From assembly GCF_023515955.1 (NCBI RefSeq), contig NZ_CP097322.1, positions 6,806,501-6,870,500 on the forward strand: 64,000 nt of DNA. The letters are read 5' to 3'. Both the position numbers and the translations under genes were made by a program. Below are positions 43,650 through 52,822 of the stretch, one piece after another. This DNA is from Streptomyces sp. RerS4 (GTDB taxonomy: Bacteria > Actinomycetota > Actinomycetes > Streptomycetales > Streptomycetaceae). Position 1 is the first letter of the stretch, and every line of letters starts with the position of its first letter. The notes under the pieces are model-generated. The model was not told the origin of the DNA. It searched no databases and worked only from the letters and a program-made list of their open reading frames with translations.

Positions 43650-45407
43650 TCAGGCGCAGGTGGAGGGCGCCAGGGCGGCGCTGTCGCGTTCCCGTGCCAG
43701 CCACCGCGCGCAGACCCGTAGGAAGGCGTGGATCCGGTAGGGCTGACCGGGCGGACCGTCCTCCAACATCCCCGCCTCCACGAGCTGTTCGAGGACGGTC
43801 TCGCTCCCCGCTGTGGCGAGACCTGAACCCGGGTCGAGCGCACCCAAGCGCAGGAACGCCGCCCGCGGTTCGGGCTCCAGCGCGGCGACGGCCCGGCCCA
43901 GGACCTCCGGCACCGAGAGCCGGGGATCCTCCGCGAGGGCCAGCCGGCCCGGCGGGTCCTCCGCGAGCCAGGCCGCGCAGTCGGCGATGGACAGCGCGGG
44001 CCGGGTCAGCAGTCGGCCGGCGGCGATCCGCAGCGCGAGCGGGAAGTACCCGCACACGGCGGCCAGTTCGCGCGCGGCCCGCTCCTCGGCGGCGATCCGA
44101 CCGGCGCCCACGAGCCCGGACAGCAGCCCGAGGGCCTCCGCCGGTCCGAGGACGTCCAGCCGGTGGACGGCGCCGCCGTGCGTGGCGACGACCGCCGCCA
44201 GCGCGCGCCGGCTGGTCACCAGCACCGATGCGGCGCCCGTCGCGGACAGCAGCGGCAGCACCTGGCCGGCGCCGGACGCGTTGTCGAGGATCAGCAGCCG
44301 CCGCTCGCCGCCGCCGGGATCGGGCAGCAGCTTGCGGGCCTCCTCGACGTCCAGCGGGCTCCCGTCCGGGCGGGCCAGGTCCACGTCGAACACGCCGCCG
44401 GGGAAGGTCCCCTGGGCGGCGTACGCGCTCTGCCGCGCGAGCGCCGACTTGCCGATGCCGGGTGCTCCGGAGACGACGACCAGCCGGGGCCCGTCGGCGT
44501 CGGTGAGGCGCAGCGCCATGGCCCGCAGGTCGGCCTCCCGCCCGGCGAAGCCCGGCACGGGCGGGAACCCGCCGGTCGACGGCGACGGCGACGGCGACGG
44601 GGCCGTCGTCGTCAACACGGGCCGGGGCGACGGTGGTTCGACCTTCCCGGCGCGGGCGGTCGGACCGCCCAGCTCCTCGGAGCGCAGGATCGCCAGTTCG
44701 AGGCGCCGCAGGCCGGGGCCGGGGTCCACACCGAGTTCCTCGCGCAACCGGTCGCGTACCGCGCGGTATTCGGCCAGGGCCTCCGCCTGCCGGCCGGTGC
44801 GGTACAGGGCCTCGATGAGCTGCTCGGTGAAGCGCTCGCGGAGCGGATGCCGGCGCGTGGTCCCGTAGAGGTCGATCAGCACCTGGTGGCAGTTGCCGGC
44901 GGCCAGTTCGAGATCGCAGACCCGCTCCAGCACCCGCAGCCGCTCCTGCTCCAGCGCGGGCACGGCGTCCCGCTGGAGCATGCGCGAGGCCACGTTCGAC
45001 AGGGGCTGTCCGTGCCACAGGGAGAGGGCCTCCCGGAGTCGGTACAGCTCCTCGCCGGTTCCGGCGGCGGCCCGCGCGCGGGCGGTCAGTAACCGGAACA
45101 GGACGAGGTCGAGGGTGTCGGTGTCGTTGCGCATGCGGTATCCGCCCGGCACCGCCTCGATGCTCGTCGCGGATATGCCGTATTTCTCGAAAAGCCGGCG
45201 CAGGCGCAGCACACACGTCTGGAGTGCCGCTCGCGCGGTGGTGGGGGGCTCCTCGTCCCAAACGGCGCGCAGGAGATAGTCGATCGAAACCACGGTGCCG
45301 GGATGAAGCAGCAGCGCGGCGAGAAGACTGGTCGGCTTGGACGGTTTGAGAACCACCGTCTCGGGGCCCTGCGCAATGCTGAGCGGCCCCAGAAGCTGGA
45401 ACCGCAT
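43650..45407 (-). CDS. SARP-family transcriptional activator with NB-ARC-like ATPase
   Basis: The 585-aa regulator has an OmpR-type winged helix (residues 1-95: LQTCVLRLRRLFEKYG, VPGGYRM), the bacterial transcriptional activation domain (about 100-245: REALSLWHGQPL, ALYRTGRQAEALAEYRAVRD), a Pro-rich linker, then a P-loop NTPase (SGAPGIGKSALARQSA near 320, RRLLILDNASG) and helical end, as in AfsR/RedD-type large SARPs without the TPR tail. GGGGGACC precedes ATG 45407. It is the first gene of the RiPP operon direction and the likely cluster activator. Confidence 0.9.
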   Translation of the reverse strand: MRFQLLGPLSIAQGPETVVLKPSKPTSLLAALLLHPGTVVSIDYLLRAVWDEEPPTTARAALQTCVLRLRRLFEKYGISATSIEAVPGGYRMRNDTDTLDLVLFRLLTARARAAAGTGEELYRLREALSLWHGQPLSNVASRMLQRDAVPALEQERLRVLERVCDLELAAGNCHQVLIDLYGTTRRHPLRERFTEQLIEALYRTGRQAEALAEYRAVRDRLREELGVDPGPGLRRLELAILRSEELGGPTARAGKVEPPSPRPVLTTTAPSPSPSPSTGGFPPVPGFAGREADLRAMALRLTDADGPRLVVVSGAPGIGKSALARQSAYAAQGTFPGGVFDVDLARPDGSPLDVEEARKLLPDPGGGERRLLILDNASGAGQVLPLLSATGAASVLVTSRRALAAVVATHGGAVHRLDVLGPAEALGLLSGLVGAGRIAAEERAARELAAVCGYFPLALRIAAGRLLTRPALSIADCAAWLAEDPPGRLALAEDPRLSVPEVLGRAVAALEPEPRAAFLRLGALDPGSGLATAGSETVLEQLVEAGMLEDGPPGQPYRIHAFLRVCARWLARERDSAALAPSTCA

Positions 45408-45527
45408 GAAGGTCCCCCGTGTCGGGTCACGTGTGTCGCGAGAATGTCCGCGCGGCGGGGGCGGTGCCGGGCGAGTCTCCGCGCCGGTCGTGTGCCGGCG
45501 CCGGACAGGCGCCGGATGGTCCGGACC

Positions 45528-45558
45528 AGTACAGAGGCTGCTCGCCGCTCCCCGTCAA
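45528..45558 (-). promoter_or_regulatory. Candidate promoter of the SARP gene
   Basis: On the minus strand TTGACG (45553-45558) and TGTACT (45528-45533) are 19 bases apart, about 120 bases before the SARP start. The spacer is one or two bases longer than ideal. Confidence 0.4.
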
Positions 45559-45791
45559 GCGGTGAATGACTGGAACCCTACATAAGGGATCTTGTGAAAG
45601 TCGAGGCGTCGACACCCCTATTCACGCCACGCCGGCGGACCTCTCCTCTCCGTCACGTGCGCGCCGCGCGGAGTTACTGTCGACGCGTCAAGAACGTTCA
45701 TATCTAAACGAGCCACCGAGGGAGTCTTGCCGGAGCGCGAATGGAGGAATGTGCCCGGCGATCACGTGTCGGCTGGATTTCGCGCCCCTGT
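45559..45791. other. Non-coding stretch between the RiPP cluster and the Sua5-like gene
   Basis: This part of the 476-base gap has lower GC than its surroundings (for example AACGTTCATATCTAAACGAG near 45692-45711). I find no gene with good codon bias; an open frame from ATG 45741 runs antisense into the next gene and has no RiPP-like features. AT-rich tracts here may be promoter sequence for the cluster. Confidence 0.5.
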
Positions 45792-45823
45792 GGCGGATTC
45801 CGATTCCCGAACCGGAATCCGCC
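45792..45823 (-). terminator. Hairpin downstream of the Sua5/YciO gene
   Basis: GGCGGATTCCG and CGGAATCCGCC form a perfect 11-bp stem with a 10-nt loop, 60 bases past the stop of the minus-strand Sua5-like gene. Confidence 0.5.
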
Positions 45824-45883
45824 GTCCTTGACCATCGGGTCCCCGATCAAACGACCAGGAGATCCGTCAACCCCCGTCGACCC

Positions 45884-46504
45884 CTATTCGAAACGCGTCG
45901 TGTCACCCGCGCCCCGGCGGACGATTTCCGCCTCACCGCCGGAGAAATCGATGACGGTCGTCGGCCGGGTCCCGCAGTCCCCGGAGTCGACCACCGCGTC
46001 CACCACGTGATCGAGCCGCTCCTTGATCTCCCAGCCCTGCGTCAGCGGCTCGTCCTCGTCGGGCAGGAGCAGCGTGCTGGAGACCAGCGGCTCGCCCAGC
46101 TCGGCCAGCAGCGTCTGCGTCACGTGGTGGTCGGGGATCCGGACGCCGACCGTCTTCTTCTTCGGGTGCAGCATCTGGCGCGGCACCTCCGACGTGGCCT
46201 TCAGGATGAAGGTGTAGGGACCGGGCGTGGCCGCCTTGATCGCGCGGAACACGTCGTTGTCCACGTGGACGAACTGCCCCAGCTGCGCGAAGTTCTCGCA
46301 GACCAGGGTGAAGTGGTGACGGTCGTCGAGCTCGCGGATCGACCGGATCCGGTTGAGGCCGTCACGGTTGCCCAGCCGGCACCCCAGCGCGAAGCAGGAG
46401 TCCGTCGGATACGCGATGAGGGCGCCGGCCCGGATGCTGTCGGCCACGCCGCTGATGGTGCGCCGCTGGGGGTTCTCGGGGTGCACGTCGAAGTACTTAG
46501 CCAT
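45884..46504 (-). CDS. Sua5/YciO/YrdC-family protein
   Basis: The 206-aa protein has the YrdC fold motifs: GALIAYPTDSCFALGCRLG, RIRSIRELDDRHHFTLVC, PGPYTFILKAT, and KKKTVGVRIPDH. It is closest to the YciO branch, related to threonylcarbamoyl-AMP synthase (tRNA t6A37), though YciO itself may act differently. AGCGTA read on the minus strand is TACGCT, six bases before ATG 46504 with no Shine-Dalgarno, a leaderless arrangement. Confidence 0.85.
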   Translation of the reverse strand: MAKYFDVHPENPQRRTISGVADSIRAGALIAYPTDSCFALGCRLGNRDGLNRIRSIRELDDRHHFTLVCENFAQLGQFVHVDNDVFRAIKAATPGPYTFILKATSEVPRQMLHPKKKTVGVRIPDHHVTQTLLAELGEPLVSSTLLLPDEDEPLTQGWEIKERLDHVVDAVVDSGDCGTRPTTVIDFSGGEAEIVRRGAGDTTRFE

Positions 46505-46510
46505 CCGCCG

Positions 46511-46516
46511 AGCGTA
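46511..46516 (-). promoter_or_regulatory. -10 element of the leaderless Sua5-like gene
   Basis: TACGCT on the minus strand is six bases from ATG 46504, and no ribosome site is present. Confidence 0.4.
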
Positions 46517-46573
46517 CTGCTCCGTGCGGGTTCTCTTACGGGCCCGTTCGGCGGCAGGGCCGGGTTTGTGATC

Positions 46574-46598
46574 ATCGTTTTGGCTCCAGATCGTTTTG
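46574..46598 (+). repeat. Direct repeat ATCGTTTTG upstream of the L,D-transpeptidase
   Basis: ATCGTTTTG occurs at 46574 and 46590, 16 bp apart, in an AT-rich patch about 105-130 bases before the transpeptidase start. It is followed by several GGCTGCCATC repeats (46602-46650). It may be a regulator site or part of the promoter. Confidence 0.35.
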
Positions 46599-46702
46599 AT
46601 GCTGCCATCGGCTGCGTCCGGCTGCCATCTGCCATCGGCTGCCATCGGCCGACATGGCCGGCATCCGGCTGCCGGCCGGCGCACGAGATCTGGGAGGGCC
46701 GC

Positions 46703-48259
46703 GTGGCCAAGGCGTGGAAGAGGGCGTGGAGTACGACGGCGGCGGTGACCGGCGCCCTGCTGGTCGTCGCGGCGGCGCCGGGCCGGGCTCCGGAAGCGGA
46801 CGCCGCCCCGGGCCCGTCCGCCGCCCCGCTCCCGGAGGCGGCCGTCACCCTGCTCGTCGGGCGGGCCGTGGAGGAGCGTGGAACGGCCGGCTCCGCCTGG
46901 TGTCCCGAACGCGCCTTCCGCGCCGAAGCCTGCGGCACTTGGCACGAACGGCGGATCCTCGCCACCGCCCGGGGCGCGGGAGCGCTCCTCCAGGACCCGG
47001 CCGCGACCCGCACGGACACCCTCCCCACGGACCCGGGAGCGCCGCTGGAGATCGCCCTCGACCACGCGCGGGCGGGCCGCCTGACGGACGTCAGCGTGCG
47101 CGACGGCCACGGTCGACACCTCGCCGGCACCCTCGGCCCCGACGGCGACCGCTGGCACAACACGGAGCCCCTGCGGGCGGGGGAGGAGTACACGGTCCGC
47201 GTCGGCGCCCAGGACGGCAACGGGACCCCGGTCGGGGTGACCATGGCCCTGCGGACGGCGCCGCCGGCCGGCATGGACACCGGCCCGGACGGCGGCGGCG
47301 ACGACGGCAAGGCCGGCGGCGTACGGGCTGACGCCGAGGGCGCGGAGGGCGCCGCCGGCGCGGGACGCGACCGGCTCACCGTTGAGTTCGGGCCGCGCCC
47401 CGGCACGTACGGGGCGGGGGAGATCGTCACCGCCTCCCTCAGCCACCCGCTCCCCGCCGACGACCTCGACGCCCGCGCCGACCTGGAGCGGGCCCTCCAG
47501 GTCACCTCAGAACCGCAGGTCGAGGGCGCCTGGCACTGGGTCGACGACTCCACCCTGCACTTCCGGCCGCGCACCTACTGGCCCGCGCACGCCGTGGTCC
47601 GCGTCAGCAGCGGGCTCGACGGCATCGAGATCGGCGACCGCCACCACGGAGGCCCCTCCGAGCCGCTCCGGTTCACCGTCGCCGACCGCATCGAGGCCGT
47701 CACCGACTCCGCCGCCCACGAGATGACCGTACGCCGCAACGGACGCGTCATCAGGACCATCCCCGTCACCACCGGCAAGGCGGGCTTCCGCACCCGCAGC
47801 GGCGTCAAGGTCATCCTGGGCAAGGAGTACCGGGTCCGCATGCGCGGGGACACCGTCGGCATCGAGAAGGGCACCAAGGAGTTCTACGACCTGCCCGTCT
47901 TCTACGCGACGCGGGTGACGTGGAGCGGCGAGTACGTCCACGCCGCGCCCTGGTCGGTGGACGCGCAGGGCGAGGAGAACGTCAGCCACGGCTGCACCGG
48001 CATGAGCACGCGGGACGCCGCCTGGTTCTACGAGACGGTCCGCGAAGGGGACATCGTCGAGGTCGTCAACAGCGGCGGCGCGAAGATGCCCGCCTTCGAC
48101 AACGGCTTCGGCGACTGGAACATGGACTGGCGGACCTGGCTGTCGGGCAGCGCCCTGCGCGCCGGCGCGGCGGACGCGAAGGCCCCGGCGGCCGACGCCC
48201 CGGACATCGAGGACACCGACTCCTCCCTCGCCGCGGCCCGTCTGCGCCCCACGACGTGA
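46703..48259 (+). CDS. Secreted L,D-transpeptidase (YkuD domain)
   Basis: The 518-aa protein starts at GTG 46703 after GGGAGGG. It has a signal peptide or anchor (AWSTTAAVTGALLVVAAAPG), two Ig-like domains as in actinobacterial Ldt proteins (up to about residue 330), and a C-terminal YkuD domain with the catalytic motif SHGCTGMSTRDAAWF. L,D-transpeptidases make 3-3 cross-links in peptidoglycan outside the membrane. The N-terminal 130 residues with a Cys pair (WCPERAFRAEACGTW) are less common in the family. Confidence 0.9.
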   Translation: MAKAWKRAWSTTAAVTGALLVVAAAPGRAPEADAAPGPSAAPLPEAAVTLLVGRAVEERGTAGSAWCPERAFRAEACGTWHERRILATARGAGALLQDPAATRTDTLPTDPGAPLEIALDHARAGRLTDVSVRDGHGRHLAGTLGPDGDRWHNTEPLRAGEEYTVRVGAQDGNGTPVGVTMALRTAPPAGMDTGPDGGGDDGKAGGVRADAEGAEGAAGAGRDRLTVEFGPRPGTYGAGEIVTASLSHPLPADDLDARADLERALQVTSEPQVEGAWHWVDDSTLHFRPRTYWPAHAVVRVSSGLDGIEIGDRHHGGPSEPLRFTVADRIEAVTDSAAHEMTVRRNGRVIRTIPVTTGKAGFRTRSGVKVILGKEYRVRMRGDTVGIEKGTKEFYDLPVFYATRVTWSGEYVHAAPWSVDAQGEENVSHGCTGMSTRDAAWFYETVREGDIVEVVNSGGAKMPAFDNGFGDWNMDWRTWLSGSALRAGAADAKAPAADAPDIEDTDSSLAAARLRPTT

Positions 48260-48262
48260 CGG

Positions 48263-48301
48263 CCACCCAGCGCCACCGGCGCACCCAGCGCCACCGGCGC
48301 A
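48263..48301 (+). repeat. 18-bp tandem repeat
   Basis: CACCCAGCGCCACCGGCG occurs twice in tandem just after the L,D-transpeptidase stop. Confidence 0.6.
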
Positions 48302-48368
48302 CCCGAAGCGCACTCCACTCCCGCCGCCGCGAGGCTTCGCGGCCGCCCGGCGCGGGTGGCCGGGACGG

Positions 48369-50009
48369 ATGACCCCGCCGGCCCCGCCCCGCGCCCGCCC
48401 CCGCCGCGCGCTGCTCGCCGGGGCGGCCGGGAACTTCGTCGAGTGGTACGAGTTCGGCGTCTACGGCTGCTTCGCCACCGTCATCGCCGCCCACTTCTTC
48501 ACGCCGGCCTCGACGGGCGGCGGTGGGTCGGGTGGGTCGGGTGGGGCGGGCCCGCTGATCGCCACGTACGCCTCCTTCGCCGTGGCGTTCTTCTTCCGGC
48601 CCGCCGGAGCCCTCCTCTTCGGCCGGCTCGGCGACCGGGCCGGCCGCCGCCCCACCCTGATCCTCGTCATCGGCCTCATGACCCTCGCCACGACCCTGAT
48701 CGGCCTGCTGCCCACCCGGGCCACGGCGGGCGTCGCCGCGCCCGTCCTGCTCACGGTGCTCCGGGCCCTCCAAGGCCTCAGCGCGGGCGGGGAGTTCGGC
48801 GGGGCCGTGGCGTTGATGACGGAAAGCGCGCCGCCCGGCCGGCGCGGCCGGTACGGGGCCTGGCAATCCCTCACCGTCGCCCTCGGCCTGCTCGCCGGCG
48901 CCGCCACCGCCGCCCTGCTGGCCACCGTCCTCACCCCGGCCGCCCTCCACGCCTGGGGCTGGCGCATCCCCTTCCTGCTGGCCCTCCCCCTGGGGCTGAC
49001 GGCCCTCCACCTCCGCACCACCCTCCCGCCGGAGCCCCCGCCGCCGGTGCCGCCGTCCCCCCACGTGCTGTGCGCCCTCCCGGAACCCCCTGCGCCGCCC
49101 GCCCCCGGCCGGGGCGAACCGCCGGCGTCGCCGGACCGGTCGGCGTCGCTTGACTCGCGGGCGCTGCCCGGACTCCCGGAGCCGCCCGGGCCGTCCGTCT
49201 CGGCGTGGGCGGCCGGGCACGCCCGGGGAGACGCACCTGTGCTGCCGGTTCCCCCGGAGCGGCCCGAATCCGGGCACACGCCGGCGCTGTCCGCCTTCCC
49301 GGAGCCGCCGTCGCCGCCCCGCTCGCCGGCGTCGGCGGGGCTCCCGGAGGAAGGGGTGCCCGCGCTACCCGTTCCACGCTCCGGCGGGCCGGACAGAGCG
49401 GGCACGCCCCCGCGCGGGGTCGGCGTGCGCGCCGTGCTCCTCGGGGTCGGTCGGGTCATGGGGTGGTCGGCGGCCGGGTACACGTTCCTCGTCGTCCTGC
49501 CGTCCTACCTGCAACAGACCCTCGGCGCGTCCTTCCGGGAGGCGCTGATCGCCGCCGCCCTCGCCAACCTCGGGTTCGCCGCCGCCATCCTGCCCGCCGG
49601 CATGCTCAGCGACCGGATCGGCCGTCGCCCCGTCATGCTCTGTGGCGCCCTGACCGTCACCCTCCTCGCGCTGCCCCTGCTCCACCTCCTCCAGGACCCC
49701 GCCGCCTCCGCCCCGGCCAAGGCCGCCGCCGTCCTCGGAGCCGGGGCCGTCGTCGGGCTGCTCGCCGGGCCGGGGCCCGCCATGCTCGCGGAGATGTTCC
49801 CCGCCCAGGTCCGCTGCACCGGCCTCGCCCTGGCCTACGCCCTCGCCAACGCCGTCTTCTCGGGCTGCGCGGGCTTGATCATCACCGCCCTCACCGCCGC
49901 CACCGGCGACACCGACGTCCCCGCCCTGTACGCCGCCGGAGCCTGCGCGGCCAGCGCCCTCGCCCTGGCCTCCCTGCGCGGCGACGACCACAAGAGGCCC
50001 CTGCGGTGA
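48369..50009 (+). CDS. MHS-family MFS transporter with proline-rich central insert
   Basis: This 546-aa protein has about 12 helices and metabolite:H+ symporter motifs GNFVEWYEFGVYG in helix 1, GRLGDRAGRRPTL between helices 2 and 3, LQGLSAGGEFGGA in helix 4, and EMFPAQVRCTGLALAY in the C-terminal half. The loop between the two six-helix halves is about 140 residues long and made of LPEPP-like repeats, far longer than in ProP or ShiA relatives. It probably imports a small organic acid or osmolyte. The AnmK gene starts within its stop codon (GTGA), so cell-wall sugar recycling is a context-based possibility. Confidence 0.85.
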   Translation: MTPPAPPRARPRRALLAGAAGNFVEWYEFGVYGCFATVIAAHFFTPASTGGGGSGGSGGAGPLIATYASFAVAFFFRPAGALLFGRLGDRAGRRPTLILVIGLMTLATTLIGLLPTRATAGVAAPVLLTVLRALQGLSAGGEFGGAVALMTESAPPGRRGRYGAWQSLTVALGLLAGAATAALLATVLTPAALHAWGWRIPFLLALPLGLTALHLRTTLPPEPPPPVPPSPHVLCALPEPPAPPAPGRGEPPASPDRSASLDSRALPGLPEPPGPSVSAWAAGHARGDAPVLPVPPERPESGHTPALSAFPEPPSPPRSPASAGLPEEGVPALPVPRSGGPDRAGTPPRGVGVRAVLLGVGRVMGWSAAGYTFLVVLPSYLQQTLGASFREALIAAALANLGFAAAILPAGMLSDRIGRRPVMLCGALTVTLLALPLLHLLQDPAASAPAKAAAVLGAGAVVGLLAGPGPAMLAEMFPAQVRCTGLALAYALANAVFSGCAGLIITALTAATGDTDVPALYAAGACAASALALASLRGDDHKRPLR

Positions 50010-51184
50010 GGGTCGTCGGCCTGATGTCGGGCACCTCCCACGACTCCGTCGACGCCGCGGCCGCCGACCTCACCCTCGACGGCGACACCCTGCGCCTGGT
50101 GCCGCTCGGCATGATCGCCGCCCCCTACGAGGCCCCCTTGCGCGACGCGCTCACCGCCGCGCTGCCACCCGCCCCCACCACCCTGGCCGACGTGTGCCGC
50201 CTCGATACCGGCATCGGGCAGGCCTTCGCCCGCCTCGCCGCCCGCGCCGACCGCGAACTCTGCGACGACCGTGCCGAGTTGATCGCCTCCCACGGCCAGA
50301 CCGTCTACCACTGGACCGACGCCGGCCAGGTGCTCGGCACCCTCCAGCTCGGCCGCCCCGCCTGGATCGCCGAGGCCACCGGCTGCCCCGTCGTCTCCGA
50401 CTTCCGCCCCGCCGACGTCGCCGCCGGCGGCCAAGGCGCCCCCCTCGTCGGCCTGATCGACCTGATGCTCCTGCGCGGCCGCCCCGGCGCCCCCGCCGCC
50501 CTGAACATCGGCGGCATCGCCAACCTCACCGCCGTGGTGCCCACCGGGCCGCCGGTCGCCTTCGACACCGGGCCCGGCAACGCCCTCCTCGACGCGGCGG
50601 TACACGACCTCACCGGGGGCCGGCGCGCCTACGACGAGGACGGCGCGCTCGCCGCCGCCGGCCGGGTCCACGAGCCGCTCCTGCACCACCTGCTCGCCGA
50701 GCCCTACTACGCCCGCCCCGCGCCGAAGACCACCGGCAAGGAGCACTTCCACCGCGACTACCTGCGCACCGCGCTCGCCCGCTTCCCCGCCCTCGCCCCG
50801 TCCGACCTCCTCGCCACCCTCACCCGGCTCACCGCCCGCACCGTCGCCGACGCGCTGCGCCCCTTCGCCGTCACGGAGGTCGTCGCCTCCGGAGGCGGCA
50901 CGTGTAACCCGGTCCTGATGGAGATGCTCCGCCGCGAACTGCCCACCAAGACCGCCCTGTTGAGTTCCGACGCGCTCGGACTGCCCGCCGCCGCGAAAGA
51001 GGCGTACGCCTTCGCCGTGCTCGGCCACCTCACCCTGCACGGCCTGCCCGGCAACGCCCCCGCCTGCACCGGCGCACGCGGCCCCCGCGTCCTCGGCTCC
51101 CTCACCCCGGGCCGACGCCCCCTGCGCCTGCCACCCACCCCGCCCCACCCGCCGCACCGCCTGATCGTCGAACCGCCGCGGTAG
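50006..51184 (+). CDS. anmK: Anhydro-N-acetylmuramic acid kinase
   Basis: The 392-aa sugar-kinase-fold enzyme has GLMSGTSHDSVDAAA at the start, SHGQTVYHW, NIGGIANLTAV, FDTGPGNALLD, and ASGGGTCNPVLM, the full AnmK signature. It phosphorylates and hydrolyses 1,6-anhydro-MurNAc to MurNAc-6-phosphate in peptidoglycan recycling. GTG 50006 overlaps the transporter stop by four bases, so translation is coupled. Confidence 0.93.
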   Translation: MRVVGLMSGTSHDSVDAAAADLTLDGDTLRLVPLGMIAAPYEAPLRDALTAALPPAPTTLADVCRLDTGIGQAFARLAARADRELCDDRAELIASHGQTVYHWTDAGQVLGTLQLGRPAWIAEATGCPVVSDFRPADVAAGGQGAPLVGLIDLMLLRGRPGAPAALNIGGIANLTAVVPTGPPVAFDTGPGNALLDAAVHDLTGGRRAYDEDGALAAAGRVHEPLLHHLLAEPYYARPAPKTTGKEHFHRDYLRTALARFPALAPSDLLATLTRLTARTVADALRPFAVTEVVASGGGTCNPVLMEMLRRELPTKTALLSSDALGLPAAAKEAYAFAVLGHLTLHGLPGNAPACTGARGPRVLGSLTPGRRPLRLPPTPPHPPHRLIVEPPR

Positions 51185-51318
51185 GAGGGGCGCGGTCCTG
51201 GACCGCCGCACCAGCGGGGCACGACCACGCCCGCGCACACTCTCTGCGTTCACCACCGCGTACCCGCGCGCAGGGGAGTAGCCGCGCGGGCCACCGGACC
51301 AGCACCCACGGGGGAAAC

Positions 51319-52791
51319 ATGATCACTCGACGGACCGCACTCAGAGTCGGCGTGGCAGCCACCAGCGTCATCGGCACGGGCGGCATGCTGCTGCCCGTGG
51401 TCACCGCCGCCGCCGACGAGCCCCGCTCGGCCGCCGCCGACCTCGACCCGGCCGGCATAGCCAAGTTCACCCAGCGCATGCCGCTCGCGCCGGTCCTCCA
51501 GCCGTACCTCAGCACCAGCACCACCAGCTACTACAGCATGACCCTCAAGGAGGCGACGAAGGAGATCGTGCCGGGCCTGACCACCCCGCTGCGCACCTTC
51601 AACGGCTCCTTCCCCGGCCCCGTCATCAAGGCCGAATCCGGCCGTCGGGTCGTCGTCAAGCAGACCAACAACCTCTCCCAGCCCACCTCGATCCACCTGC
51701 ACGGCGGCCACGTCCCCCAGGACAGCGACGGCTCGCCGATGGACCTCATCGCGGCCGGCGGCGGCACCAAGACGTACACCTACCCCAACACCCAGCCGCA
51801 CGCGAACCTGTGGTTCCACGACCACGCCCACCACCTGGAGTCGGAGAACGTCTTCCGCGGCCTGACCGCCACCTACCTGCTCACCGACGACATCGAGCGC
51901 CGCCTGGGCCTGCCCTCCGGTTCGTACGACGTTCCCGTGCAGCTGCGCGACGCCCGCTTCGCCCAGAACGGCGAACTCGTCTACGCGATGGGCGACTTCC
52001 AGCACCGCAACGTCATCCTCGCCAACGGCAAGGCCTGGCCCTACTTCGAGGTCGCGGCCCGCAAGTACCGCTTCCGCTTCACCAACACGGCCAACATGCG
52101 CTTCTTCGACCTGCGCCTCGCCGACGACTCCGAACTCGTGCAGATCGGCACCGACGGCGGCCTGCTGACCGCCCCGCACCGCACGAACTCCGTCTCCATC
52201 ACCCCCGGCGAACGGGCCGACATCGTCATCGACTTCTCCCGTTACCCCGTCGGCAGCACCGTCGAACTCGTCAACAAGGCGGCGGCTCCCGGCGAACCCG
52301 TCGACCTGATCGGCCGCGTGCTCCAGTTCCGCGTCACGCGCACCGCGAGCGACGACAGCGTCGTCCCCGCCGCCCTGCGCACCCTGCCGCCCCTGGAGCC
52401 CGCCACCGTCCGGCGCGACATCGAACTGCGGATGGACGAGACCGGCAGCCCGAGCGACATGGCGTACATCAACGGCAAGACGTACGACATGGACCGCATC
52501 GACACCGAGATCGCCTACGGCGCCACCGAGATCTGGACCGTCAAGAACGTCAACCAGTTCGTCCCGCACAACTTCCACATGCACCTCGTGCAGTTCAGGG
52601 TGCTGGAGCGCAACGGCGCGCCCGTCACCGCCGGAGCCGAGACCGGCCTCAAGGACACCGTCGCCCTCATGCCCGGCGAGACGGTCAAACTCCAGGCCAC
52701 CTTCACCGGCTACCGCGGCACCTACGTCTACCACTGCCACATGTTCGACCACGGCGCCATGGGCATGATGGCCAACATGCGCATCTCCTGA
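51319..52791 (+). CDS. Multicopper oxidase, Tat-exported
   Basis: The 490-aa protein has three cupredoxin domains and all four copper motifs: SIHLHGGHV, WFHDHAHHLE, HNFHMHLVQF, and YHCHMFDHGAMGMM (T1 His-Cys-His-Met). The N-terminus (MITRRTALRVGVAATS) has twin Arg followed by a hydrophobic stretch, a probable Tat signal, as expected for an enzyme loaded with copper before export. It is of the CotA/phenoxazinone-synthase-like laccase group by layout. Substrates may be phenols, amines or metal ions. Confidence 0.92.
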   Translation: MITRRTALRVGVAATSVIGTGGMLLPVVTAAADEPRSAAADLDPAGIAKFTQRMPLAPVLQPYLSTSTTSYYSMTLKEATKEIVPGLTTPLRTFNGSFPGPVIKAESGRRVVVKQTNNLSQPTSIHLHGGHVPQDSDGSPMDLIAAGGGTKTYTYPNTQPHANLWFHDHAHHLESENVFRGLTATYLLTDDIERRLGLPSGSYDVPVQLRDARFAQNGELVYAMGDFQHRNVILANGKAWPYFEVAARKYRFRFTNTANMRFFDLRLADDSELVQIGTDGGLLTAPHRTNSVSITPGERADIVIDFSRYPVGSTVELVNKAAAPGEPVDLIGRVLQFRVTRTASDDSVVPAALRTLPPLEPATVRRDIELRMDETGSPSDMAYINGKTYDMDRIDTEIAYGATEIWTVKNVNQFVPHNFHMHLVQFRVLERNGAPVTAGAETGLKDTVALMPGETVKLQATFTGYRGTYVYHCHMFDHGAMGMMANMRIS

Positions 52792-52822
52792 CCCATCGTC
52801 ACGACTCCCGAAGAGGCACCGG

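Noticed and set aside
45741..46010. Possible second RiPP precursor
   Set aside because: No leader-like acidic helix, no Ser/Thr/Cys core, and it overlaps the Sua5-like gene antisense.
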